Positions 1 through 9,142 of a DNA stretch of 64,000 nt are shown here, piece by piece. A model generated the notes under the pieces. That model had not been told where the DNA came from and did no database searches. It saw only the letters and a list, made by a program, of their open reading frames with translations. Within the stretch, counting starts at the first letter, position 1. Each line of letters begins with the position of its first letter. Position numbers and translations under genes: made by a program. Location: NCBI RefSeq assembly GCF_003063625.1, contig NZ_CP026604.1, positions 1 through 64,000 on the forward strand. Direction: 5' to 3'. Origin of the DNA: Saccharobesus litoralis. Lineage in GTDB: Bacteria; Pseudomonadota; Gammaproteobacteria; Enterobacterales; Alteromonadaceae.

Positions 1-563
1 TCTTGTGATCGCCAGTATCTAACAAATGCTTAATGGCAATCGCAGGCTCTGTGATTGGCCCCAAGAAACACTGCTACAGGGTTGTTTTTAGCGAAATTGA
101 TTAATTGTTTTACCGTATTAAATTCGGATAAATCTGAGTAGTCACGCTTAGGGTTAAACTGATGTGGATTGGTTTTTTGGGTTAAACTTGACCATTGAAA
201 ATTAATTTCGGATTGTGCATTTGGGAACTGTTGTTGTAAGCGTTTAATATCTGAACGATAAGCATTAACAAAAGTCTGCTCGACAAAAGGCATGGGATTT
301 TGCAGGTTTATACGATTAGTTGAACCGACAACTACTGAAACGATGTTAAATCGATCTGCGTTAAGTAAAAATGATGCCAGCGATACTATGTCATCGGGAT
401 CGGTTTGTGGGTGACCACCGCTACGTCTATCGCGAGGGTCGGATAAATCGCTATATACCCAGACGTTGGGTTTATCGCTAGTCATTTGTGATGGCTTATT
501 TACGTTGCTACAGCTAGCTAGCGTTAAACAAGCACATAAAGACAAAAGGATGCGAATAGACAT
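1..563 (-). pseudogene. Nucleoside-hydrolase-like lipoprotein (DUF1593 type), frameshifted and cut by window edge
   Basis: The N-terminus is a lipoprotein signal with lipobox LASC. It is followed by a sequence typical of the nucleoside hydrolase-like (DUF1593) fold, with the acidic stretch TDPDD where inosine-uridine hydrolases bind calcium. I place the start at the second ATG (563) because AGGAG lies six bases upstream of it and almost abuts the first ATG at 569. The frame stops at 30, but dropping one G from the GGGG run near 55-58 restores a frame (GPITEPAIAIKHLL) that stays open to the window edge. The protein therefore continues outside, and the break is a single homopolymer change. Role in polysaccharide use is inferred only from the neighbouring GH27 and sulfatases. 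Confidence 0.6.
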
Positions 564-730
564 AGGCATCTCCTAAAATTTTTATTGTAGGTCGACCCTC
601 GCTTAAAGCGCCTACTTTTGGTGGGTCGACAAAGGTTGAGAACATAAGCAATGTTGCAGCTGAAAACCAAGTCGTTAGCAGCTTCACTGCCGTCGTTGAA
701 ATAAATTATCTACACGGATGTAGGGAATTT

Positions 731-790
731 TTGTAGGTCGACGCTCGCGTCGTATTTTGCCTTTGACGAAGCAGCAGCTTCGACCTACAA
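731..790. repeat. Intergenic palindrome with GTAGGTCGA ends
   Basis: TTGTAGGTCGA at 731-741 is answered by TCGACCTACAA at 780-790, giving an 11-bp inverted pair around a GC-rich loop. A degenerate relative lies at 586-640, and GTAGGTCG or GTAGGTTCG also begins segments at 2651 and 2871. Together with the terminator at 887-924 this accounts for most of the gene-free stretch 570-981. It looks like a dispersed REP-like element. Confidence 0.55.
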
Positions 791-886
791 GGAATTCAAC
801 TGTTCTCCGTTTTCAAAAACACTTGCTATCTTTTGAGTTCGTGTCTTTGTCGGTATATAAACCGACCCTACAAAGAAATTAAATTA

Positions 887-924
887 ACTCTAAAAATAAA
901 AGCCGAGCGGGTTTGGCTCGGCTT
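887..924 (-). terminator. Rho-independent terminator for the GH27 gene
   Basis: AAGCCGAGC (900-908) pairs perfectly with GCTCGGCTT (916-924). Read on the minus strand the hairpin is followed by a T-rich run (887-899). It lies about 60 bp past the restored stop of the alpha-galactosidase at 982. Confidence 0.75.
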
Positions 925-981
925 AGATTCGTGATTATTGGTTGTTATGCTTACGCTTGCCTGTTGGTGGTACCCCAAGCT

Positions 982-2509
982 TCAGATGAACCTGGAATAC
1001 GTGAGAAGCGATATTAAGCCCGCGCCATGTGGTGGTAGTTCAACCGAGAATTTAACTTCAGCTTCACCTATTTGTTTCTGTGCCCAAAGGTCACGAACTT
1101 TGTAAGCACCGGCATATCTTCCATTTCAAACTTAAAGCCGACTTCTTTGGCTTTCGAGCCTAAGTTGAATAGTGCAATAAACTTGTCACCCGTTGCTGGG
1201 TCTTCAGCATACCAAGCCGCATAATAGGCGTCTTTATCACCTTTCTTATCTGTTTCTTGGTCCAACACGGATAATTTGACGGTTGTTAGTACTGTTTTTG
1301 GTTTACGTAAAGCACTTCGTCATTTTGAAGAAGGTTTTAATTTCTTCCATCGGAGTTGTGGTTAGCTCGGCACCTATCATTAACGGTGAACGTGCCATGC
1401 TAAATAAGGTCATCAAGCTATATTTTTCGTCGGTAGTGAATTTAGACATACGCTCTTTACCATGCGGTCTATCATCAAGCGATAAACGACCAAATGGGAT
1501 ATGTCAGCGTCTGGCCAAGTACCACACCAATAAACGGCGACCATTTATCTAATAACTGGAAGCTACGACTTAAATCTTCCCAGCGATCCCAGAAATCGGC
1601 AGAAACACGCCACATGTTGGCATTTTTTTCTAAGTGATTAGCATGAGCAATTGGTGCTTCACCACAGATAAACTTAACACCATAGACGCCCTGAGTTATC
1701 TATCGCTTTAACGCATCATTTCGATTTCGCCAGCGAAATAGCTGTGGAAAGGTGCACCACATGAACCATCATGTCGTCAGCTTTAATATAATCTAACGCC
1801 CCATTCAGCGTATTGCTCGAACATAGCATTGTAAAACTCTTGCGCGCCTTCGTTACGTTGATCAATACCGAACATATTGTTTAACCAACCGGCGTGATTA
1901 TTAATTTACCAAAGTCACGTGCGGTTTTATCTGTACCTTTGATTGGCGTATCTAAATACCCAAGCTTGGCGGTGCATACCACGCATAATATGAATACCAA
2001 ATTTCATACCTTTGCTATGCACGAATCAGCTAATGGCTTAAGCCTTTACCCACCAGCAGATGACGGGAAGCGTTCAGGAGCGGGTTGTAAACGACCATAT
2101 TCATCAAGTGTTACCGCTTCAGGGTATTTCATTGACCCATCTTCATTTAAACGAATGTTCGGGTGACCAACACGGCGAACATAGCTGTCTTTAGTATGTA
2201 CGCACCCGGTTCAGGGTTCCACCATATATAGTCGATAACGGCATATTCCCAACCATGCTCAAGTAAATTCTCTGCCATAAAATCTACTGTTTTACGGTAG
2301 TCTTCTTCAGTTACGCGACTATCCCAAGCATCAAAACTGTTCCAACCTAACGGTGGCTTTTCTGCCACTTTAGTTAACAAGCTAGTTGTGTTGTCTTGTG
2401 CAGCAGGCGAACTAACTTGGCTCGATGTTTCTGAGCTTGTCATATTGCAGCCAGTAAGCACTGCCAATGAAAGCGCCGAAACTGCCGAAATGGTGGTTAA
2501 TAAATTCAT
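982..2509 (-). pseudogene. GH27 alpha-galactosidase, multiply frameshifted lipoprotein
   Basis: The first frame encodes a lipoprotein signal (lipobox LTGC) and then the GH27 start PPLGWNSFDAWD, with VIDYIWW. Later pieces in other frames read RFPSSA, KFGIHIMRG, and a C-terminal beta domain containing VRDLWAQKQIGEAEVKF, with a restored stop at 982. The total length is about 500 residues, as expected for a full GH27 enzyme that removes alpha-galactose from galactans. Frame breaks sit near 2195, 2050, 2042, 2025 and 1098, and others are likely. Those I could resolve (near 2050, 2042, 2025 and 1098) are one-base changes in GGG, AAA or TTT runs. The gene is either recently dead or intact with sequencing errors. 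It is transcribed away from the sulfatases. Confidence 0.8.
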
Positions 2510-2677
2510 AAAGTCCCCGTTCGGTTTTATATACGTGTGTGAAGTATATATCGTGTTGCTAATTTGTGAATGTTATATAATAATACAAATAAGTTTGGTG
2601 TTTATCAAATTATTTTAGTTAAGAAGTGCAAACAATTGGTTAACAAGTCTGTAGGTCGAGGCTTGCCTCGACAATGC

Positions 2678-3047
2678 GACGTGCACGTCGAATAACACAG
2701 GCGTTCAGTTGGTTGCAAATTCAACCACCGCCAAATTGGGTTGAATAGGTAGAACAATAAAACCTGCTGTTTGTAAGCATGATGCTTGATAAGCGTGTTT
2801 TGCGGTGGTAGTTTTGTGTATTTGAGTATTTCCGGTTAATGCGACGTACACGACGCGCTAGCAAGGTGTTGTAGGTTCGACGTGTACGTCGAATAACACA
2901 AGCGTTCAGTTGGATGCAAATTCAACCACCGCCAAATTGGGTTGAATAGGTAGAACAATAAAACCTGCTATTTGTAAGCATGATGCTTGATAAGCGTGTT
3001 TTGCGGTGGGTAGTTTTGTGTATTTGAGTATTTCCGGTTAATGCGAC
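2678..3047. repeat. Two direct copies of a ~168-bp intergenic repeat
   Basis: The segment 2678-2845 is repeated at 2879-3047 (period 201 bp) with only a handful of substitutions and one extra G. Each copy contains inverted pieces: TTCAACC with GGTTGAA, and ACCACCGC with GCGGTGGT. No open frame runs through it. It fills the divergent promoter region between the GH27 gene and the first sulfatase. Confidence 0.85.
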
Positions 3048-3182
3048 CTAAAAGAGTGCTTCATAAATAAGTTCACACTGGAGCTTGTCGAAGTGTTTTT
3101 AATTGAAAAAGTAACAAGACTTCGACTGCTTCGCGCTCAGTCTGAAGGGCATTGTTAACCTAAACAATAACGAGGCTATGTT

Positions 3183-4675
3183 GTGATAAAGCGAATTTTT
3201 ATAAGGCAAAAAGCCAAACAACTTACATTCAGGTTTAAGGCACTGCTGGCTATAACCTGAGCCTTTTTGCCTTTGTCGGGATACCGCAAGTTTTAGCTAA
3301 ACCAGTAAATAAGCCCAATATCATTATCTATGTAACTGATGACCAAGGGTTAGAAACCTTGGGCATTTATGGTGGTAAAGATGTTCCGACACCACATTTA
3401 GATAGCTTTGCTAAGCAAGGCGTTTACTTTACTCATGCGTTTGCCTCAGCCTCTAGTTGTGCTGTTAGTCGTGCCAATATACTTTCCGGTCAGCATGGTC
3501 ATGTAAACGGTATGTATGGCCACGCGCATGGCAAGCATCATTTTTCTAGTTTTGATAATACCTTGTCGTTGCCGAATCGTTTTGACGCAAGAAGGTTACC
3601 GCACTGCACGAGTGGGTAAATATCATCTCGCCCCAGCTGAGGTATATCAGTTTGATCAGGTACTATCGGGCAAAACTAAATCGGGTTTTGCCTCTGGGCG
3701 CAGCTTAGTTGAAATGGCTGATGAGGTCATGAGCTTTGTTAAAGCTGAAGGGAAGCAGGTAAACAGCAGCCTTTCTTTTTATATATAGCGCCAAACGATC
3801 CGCATCGTGCAGCTCCACATCAATTTGATAAAGCCAATAGCTTTGGTAATCGTAAAGGCGGTTATCCCGGTGTAAAGCCATTTAGGCAAAAGCCAAGTGA
3901 AGTCGGTATTCCTAACTACTTGCCTGATTTACCGCAAATTCGTGACGAAATGGTTGAGTTTAATGAATCGATCTCGCGTATTGATCAAGGCTTTGGTCGT
4001 TTAATTCAAAATTTGAAACAGGCAGGCGTGTTTGAGAACACCATAATCTTGTTTTTATCTGACAATGGCACGCCGATGCCAAATGCCAAAACGACGCTTT
4101 ACGACACCGGCATTCGTTTACCTTTATTAATGCACGTACCTGGCATTCAGCGCCAAGGCAAAATAGATGATGCCTTGGTGTCTTGGGTCGATTTAACGCC
4201 CACTTTATTGGATTTAGCGGGGGTAAAATATAAAGCCGACAGCTTTAATGGCCGCAGTTTTAAAACCGTTTTGAATGGTAAAAATACGGACGATTTTTCA
4301 GAAGTATACGCCTCACATAATTTTCATGAAATCACCATGTATTATCCAATGCGCGCAGTGCGTGATAAACGTTACAAGCTCATTTGGAATATTGCCCATC
4401 GCTTGGAATATCCAACGGGTTGGAATGTTTGGGATTCCAGTACTAATTATGCGATCCGTGAATCAGGTGTCACTCACCTAGGTCAGCGTTTAGTACAAGA
4501 CTATAAATTCCGCGCCGAATACGAACTCTATGATCTGATTAATGACCCATTAGAGGTCAACAACCTAGCTTATCGAGCAAAGCATCAAACCACACTTAAT
4601 AAATATAAAAATAAAATCAAACAATTTGTCACCCAAACGCAGGATCCGTGGGCGATCAAATTAATTCATGAATAA
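3183..4675 (+). pseudogene. Sulfatase (heparan N-sulfatase-like, S1_8 type), frameshifted
   Basis: The pieces read as one secreted sulfatase. A GTG start at 3183 is preceded by a GAGG ribosome-binding site, then a signal peptide, YVTDDQG (metal site), SSCAVSRANILSGQ (catalytic Cys region), HGHVNGMYGH, NDPHR, LSDNGT and a C-terminal domain. Close similarity to the next gene shows where the frames break: near 3263 (CC for CCC), 3578 (TTTT for TTT) and 3755 (AA for AAA), all single-base homopolymer changes. The catalytic motif is C-A-V-S-R, whereas type I sulfatases usually have C-x-P/A-x-R for formylglycine conversion. Likely role: desulfation of an algal polysaccharide. Confidence 0.75.
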
Positions 4676-4690
4676 CGTCTGAGGTTTTAA

Positions 4691-6178
4691 ATGAAAGCAA
4701 GCACACGCTTTTCACGTTTTATTCAGAGTTACAATATACGACAAGGTTCTCGCTTAGGTGCTTTGGTTTCTTGTCTGTTAGTGAGTCTGAATAGTTGGGC
4801 CGATAATCGCCCCAATATCATATTAATGGTTGCCGATGATCATGGCCGTGAGGCTTTTGGTGCATATGGTAATGATAAAATACGTACACCGCATTTAGAT
4901 CAATTAGCTAAAGAGGGGATTAAATTTGACCATGCCTACGCAACCAGCGCGAGCTGTAGTGCCAGTCGTTCGGTTATTTTAAGCGGTCAACATAATCATG
5001 CCAATGGTCAGTATGGCCACAACCATTCTTATCATCACTTTAATACCTTTAATACGGTAAAAAGCTTGCCGGTGCGTTTGAGTGAAGCTGGCTACCGTAC
5101 TGCACAAGTCGGCAAATATCATATTGGCCCACGCGCGGTGTATAAGTTTGAGCAGTATTTAAAAGTTAAAGATCAATCTAAAGATGGTTCGCGAAATAGT
5201 GTCGGCATGGCGACAGCGGCTAAACCACTAATCAATGCCAAGTCGAAAAAGCCATTCTTTTTGTATTTAGCGACTAACGATCCCCATAGAGACCACAGTA
5301 CCAATAGCACCGGCGACAATACCTTTGGTAATGCCCCCGACGACAAAGGCTTAGGTGTTAAACGCCTCGACTATGATCCAAAAGAAGTCATAGTGCCGCA
5401 TTATTTGCCTGATACACCGGAAACGCGCCGCGAATTAGCCGAGTATTATCAGTCGGTATCACGGGTAGATGACACTATGGGCGAGTTAGTATCGCTGCTT
5501 AAACAAGCTGATATGTATGACAATACGGTAATTTTTTATTTGTCAGATAATGGCACGGCGATGCCGGGTGCCAAAACCACACTTTATGATCCGGGCGCAA
5601 GATTGCCATTAGTGATTAAACCCGCGGGGGCAAACGATAAACATGCCGGCACAACAACCCAAGCTATGGTGAGTTGGCCAGATCTAACGCCAACCATATT
5701 AAGTTTGGCTCAAGTTAACTATCAAGCTGAAGACTTTCACGGTAAGTCATTTACCGACGTGTTAGCAGATCCGCAAAAAACGCATGGTTTTGATCAAGTG
5801 TACGGCTCACACACCTTTCATGAGATCACTATGTACTATCCAATGCGTTCGATTCGAACCCGAGATTACAAGTTAATTTGGAATATTGCTTCTGGTTTGC
5901 AATACCCGTTTGCTTCCGATCTACAAGTGTCTAGCACTTGGCAAAGCACCATGGCCCGCAACTTAACTCACTTTGGTGCGCGTACTGTCGAAGCGTACTT
6001 ACATCGACCAAAGTTCGAGCTTTACGATATGCGTCCTAAAGTCGAGCAGGGTGTTGAAGCAACCAACTTAGCCGACGATGCCGATTATCAAAAAATTAAA
6101 TTTGAGCTTATTCAAAAGCTGCAAGCCTTTCAAAAATCAACCAAAGATCCTTGGGTCTACAAGTGGGATTACGAATGA
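4691..6178 (+). CDS. Secreted sulfatase, heparan N-sulfatase-like (S1_8 type)
   Basis: A 495-residue intact type I sulfatase. A long N-terminal signal ends near Ala-Asp 37-38, followed by VADDHG (Asp49-50, metal binding), the formylglycine motif C-S-A-S-R with Cys89, and HNHANGQYGH, GKYHIGP, NDPHRD and YLSDNGTAMPGAKTTLYDPG. The block from the catalytic Cys through HHFN, SLP and GK-H closely follows human sulfamidase, which places it in that group. It lies 15 bp after the frameshifted paralogue and 11 bp before the next sulfatase start, with TGAGG as ribosome-binding site, so the three form one transcription unit. The substrate is inferred to be a sulfated galactan from the neighbouring GH27. 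A sulfatase-maturing enzyme is not in the window. Confidence 0.88.
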   Translation: MKASTRFSRFIQSYNIRQGSRLGALVSCLLVSLNSWADNRPNIILMVADDHGREAFGAYGNDKIRTPHLDQLAKEGIKFDHAYATSASCSASRSVILSGQHNHANGQYGHNHSYHHFNTFNTVKSLPVRLSEAGYRTAQVGKYHIGPRAVYKFEQYLKVKDQSKDGSRNSVGMATAAKPLINAKSKKPFFLYLATNDPHRDHSTNSTGDNTFGNAPDDKGLGVKRLDYDPKEVIVPHYLPDTPETRRELAEYYQSVSRVDDTMGELVSLLKQADMYDNTVIFYLSDNGTAMPGAKTTLYDPGARLPLVIKPAGANDKHAGTTTQAMVSWPDLTPTILSLAQVNYQAEDFHGKSFTDVLADPQKTHGFDQVYGSHTFHEITMYYPMRSIRTRDYKLIWNIASGLQYPFASDLQVSSTWQSTMARNLTHFGARTVEAYLHRPKFELYDMRPKVEQGVEATNLADDADYQKIKFELIQKLQAFQKSTKDPWVYKWDYE

Positions 6179-6189
6179 GGTTAATACAT

Positions 6190-7689
6190 ATGTTGAATAA
6201 ATTATTTACTAGGTCGTTAGCGTTAAGCGTAACGGCTTTGTCCTTGGTTGGTTGCCAACTAATTGCTAAAGACGAAACAGTAACGGCGAACAATACCAAG
6301 CCAGATAAACCGCTTAATGTATTAATGATCGCGATTGATGATCTTAATAATTGGGGCGGTGCTTGGGGAGGCCCGGCCATCACTCCAAACTTAGATCAAC
6401 TTGCCGCGCAAAGCTCTTTTTTCCGTAATGCCTATTCAGCGGTTCCGGCATGTAACCCTTCGCGTGTTGCCGTGATGACAGGGCAACGCTCGGAAACGAC
6501 AGGTGCTTATCTAAACGAAACCAATTTTAGAACCCTACCAGGTGGTCAAGATAAAGTGACCATGCCGCAGTATTTCCGTAAATTGGGTTATGAAGCGACC
6601 GCCGCCGGTAAAATCTTTCATCATCCGCGAGGTCAAAAAGCCAAACCGGCAGTGATGTCAGATGATATTTCTTGGGATTATCAAGAGGCTGGACCAACAG
6701 GAACTGGCGGTTATCAAGACTATGTCAACGAACAAGGTTGGGCCAAATGGCATGGCGGTATAGCAGAGTACGAAGGTTTGCCTATTATTCCTTATATCCG
6801 TAAGCATGGAATATGGGGGCCAATTCAACAAACCGATGAACAAACCGGTGATTATCATACTGCCAAATACTGTGCTGACTACTTGGAAAAAACACACGAT
6901 AAGCCGTTCTTTTTGGCCTGTGGTATTTTTCGCCCGCATTCACCGCAATTAGCACCGCAAAAGTACTTTGATATGTATCCACTTGAGGATATTAAGCTAC
7001 CAGACGTACCAGCCGATGATATGCAGGATATCCCAAATATCGCGCAACATAACTGGTCAAGCGGCTTTGCTAAATTAGTGATGAGCAGGCCAGAGGAGTG
7101 GAAGCGTGCAGTGCAAGGCTATTTAGCAAGTACAACATTCGCAGATGCCATGATAGGCCATATTCTTGAGGCGTTTAATAACAGCCAATATGCTGATAAC
7201 ACAGTATTGGTGTTATGGAGCGATCATGGTTTCCAGCTTGGTCATAAAAACCGTTGGGAAAAGTTTACCTTTTGGAAGCAAGGAGCAGGGGCGCCATTTA
7301 TTATCAAGGCACCTGGTGTAAAGCCGGCTATTATCGATAATCCCGTGTCATTAATCGATATCTACCCAACACTAATCGAACTCATGCAAACACCGAGCAA
7401 AGATGATTTAGACGGGGTTAGCCTAGCACCATTGATGCAGCAACCCAAACAAGCTTGGCCTCATCCAGCCATCATCACTTATCAGCAAGGCAACAACGCC
7501 ATATTGCTCGATAAATGGAATTACATTCAATACCGCGATGGTAGCCAAGAGCTATACAACCAACATCAAGATCCAGAGGAATATCATAATTTAGCTGCAG
7601 ATCCGCAATATAAATCCGTGATCGACAAGCTAAAAACTTTTATTCCTGAAGTGGTCATTCCGCAAAAGGAATATCGACCGGGTGGGTAA
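6190..7689 (+). CDS. Lipoprotein sulfatase, iduronate-2-sulfatase-like (S1_7 type)
   Basis: A 499-residue sulfatase. I use the ATG at 6190, because GAGG lies just upstream and it opens a clean lipoprotein signal with lipobox LVGC (Cys22). The frame is open back to 6151, inside the preceding gene. Visible motifs are AIDDLN (metal), C-N-P-S-R with Cys88 (formylglycine site), MTGQR, GKIFHHP, GIFRPHSP and WSDHGFQLGHKNRWEK, all hallmarks of the IDS-like group. It is probably outer-membrane anchored in the periplasm or at the surface, and acts with the preceding sulfatases on one glycan. Confidence 0.88.
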   Translation: MLNKLFTRSLALSVTALSLVGCQLIAKDETVTANNTKPDKPLNVLMIAIDDLNNWGGAWGGPAITPNLDQLAAQSSFFRNAYSAVPACNPSRVAVMTGQRSETTGAYLNETNFRTLPGGQDKVTMPQYFRKLGYEATAAGKIFHHPRGQKAKPAVMSDDISWDYQEAGPTGTGGYQDYVNEQGWAKWHGGIAEYEGLPIIPYIRKHGIWGPIQQTDEQTGDYHTAKYCADYLEKTHDKPFFLACGIFRPHSPQLAPQKYFDMYPLEDIKLPDVPADDMQDIPNIAQHNWSSGFAKLVMSRPEEWKRAVQGYLASTTFADAMIGHILEAFNNSQYADNTVLVLWSDHGFQLGHKNRWEKFTFWKQGAGAPFIIKAPGVKPAIIDNPVSLIDIYPTLIELMQTPSKDDLDGVSLAPLMQQPKQAWPHPAIITYQQGNNAILLDKWNYIQYRDGSQELYNQHQDPEEYHNLAADPQYKSVIDKLKTFIPEVVIPQKEYRPGG

Positions 7690-7924
7690 TAGTTAGCTTT
7701 TTAGCGGGTTTTACACCTGTTTTTGTAGGGCGGGTTTTACACCCGCTAACACAGCACCAACAAAATACTTTTCGCCAAGGTTAAGCAATAATCTTTGGTA
7801 ATTCTAATATTCTTCTATACTCATTATTAACGTCAAATTGCTCATTGTCAGGCTAAATAATGAGCGGTTAGCGTGAAGGTACATTGCTGATTTGTGGATT
7901 GCTCTTCTTAGTGGAGAAGAATAG
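7690..7924. repeat. Intergenic stretch with GCGGGTTTTAC hairpin repeats
   Basis: The phrase GCGGGTTTTACACC occurs twice (from 7704 and from 7730). The second copy closes as GCGGGT / ACCCGC (7730-7735 with 7741-7746), a short hairpin that could end the sulfatase transcript but lacks a clear T run. The rest is AT-rich leader for the binding-protein gene, with GTGGAGAAG as its ribosome-binding site. Confidence 0.4.
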
Positions 7925-9142
7925 ATGAATATCAAAACTTCGGTCCTACTTTCACTGTTTTCGCTGTGCATAGGGCTGTTGTGGTCTCCATGGGTAGTGA
8001 GCCAACCCAAAGTTGAACTAAATTTGTGGCACAGTCAGGGTTATACCCAAGCATTTTGGCAATCCTTGGTGGATGAATTTACTGAAAAGCAGCCAGATAT
8101 TCAGATCCAAGTGTCTGTTATTCCGTGGAAAACGCTGAATCCGTCATTAACGCAAAGTGTGATGGCCGGTGATGCACCTGAAATGGTTATGTTTCAGTCA
8201 GACAACCTTGGCATAAAAGACATATTCAAGCTTTCAGCTGTGCCCAACAATTGGCTGGCTAACAGTTTATTGCCCGAGATGGAATTTTTTATTAAAAGAC
8301 AGGGCAAGGCTTATGGAATTCCTCTTACGCATGGTAATCACCTTGTTTTGTATTACAACAAACAAATTATCAAACAGCCGGCTATGGATTGGCAGCAATT
8401 AACGCAACAAGCAAAAACGTTAGCTAAACAATATCAGTTTATGGCGTTTGACTACTATTCCGCCTATGGTTTTGTCAGTTTTTTAAACGCGTTTTATTCT
8501 GATTTTGCGGTAAACAATAACTTAAATCTAAATTCCCCCCACACAATTGCAGCCTTAGAATTTTTTAAAGAAAGTACACAAAATGGCGTGTTTGATCCTG
8601 AATGTGGTTTTATTTGCGCGCGTGAATCGTTTTTAACCGGTAAATATGCGTATGCCATCAATGGGGATTGGGAATATGCGCGCATGTCAGCCGAGCTGGG
8701 TGATGATTTAGGCGTTGCATTGTTACCAACCGTTGCAGGCAAGCGGATTGTCTCTATGAAATCTGCGCTATTACTTGTGTTTCCTAATCAATCCATTGCA
8801 TCGTCTAAACAGCAAGCCCTGTTCAAATTTAGCCAGTTTTTGCAGTCAAAAACGGTGGCTGATCGTGTCTATCATAAAACGCAATCCATGCCGACCCATT
8901 CAGCTGCCATGCAAGATTTAATTAAGCAAGGGGGACAAAACTTTCAATGGTTTATTGAGCAATTAAGGCAAAGTAAAGCTATGCCTTCTTCTACTGAAAT
9001 GGCTTCGGTTTGGGACAGCATAGAAAAAGGATTAGAGTTGTATATAACTGGAGAGTTGAGTGCTGAGCAGGCCGCTAAATACATGCAGCGTCGGGCGTTA
9101 CGTGAAAAACAAAAAATAAAATCAAGGAACGACAGTGAATAA
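7925..9142 (+). CDS. Periplasmic sugar-binding protein (ABC extracellular family 1)
   Basis: A 405-residue protein with a Sec signal (residues 1-26). The sequence is characteristic of MalE/UgpB-type binding proteins: LNLWHSQGY near the N-terminus, FTEKQPDIQIQVSVIPW, an AGDAPEMVMF segment, GKAYGIPLTHGNHLVLYYNK, and NGDWEYARMSAELG late in the protein. No ABC permease or ATPase follows. Instead the last eight bases overlap the start of a histidine kinase, so the protein probably serves as the ligand sensor for that kinase rather than for transport. The ligand is unknown; an oligosaccharide released by the sulfatase/GH27 set is the natural guess. Confidence 0.85.
   Translation: MNIKTSVLLSLFSLCIGLLWSPWVVSQPKVELNLWHSQGYTQAFWQSLVDEFTEKQPDIQIQVSVIPWKTLNPSLTQSVMAGDAPEMVMFQSDNLGIKDIFKLSAVPNNWLANSLLPEMEFFIKRQGKAYGIPLTHGNHLVLYYNKQIIKQPAMDWQQLTQQAKTLAKQYQFMAFDYYSAYGFVSFLNAFYSDFAVNNNLNLNSPHTIAALEFFKESTQNGVFDPECGFICARESFLTGKYAYAINGDWEYARMSAELGDDLGVALLPTVAGKRIVSMKSALLLVFPNQSIASSKQQALFKFSQFLQSKTVADRVYHKTQSMPTHSAAMQDLIKQGGQNFQWFIEQLRQSKAMPSSTEMASVWDSIEKGLELYITGELSAEQAAKYMQRRALREKQKIKSRNDSE

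Noticed and set aside
1283-2166. Plus-strand frames across the GH27 region
   Set aside because: The minus strand reads as GH27 pieces in all these stretches, so the plus frames are shadows.
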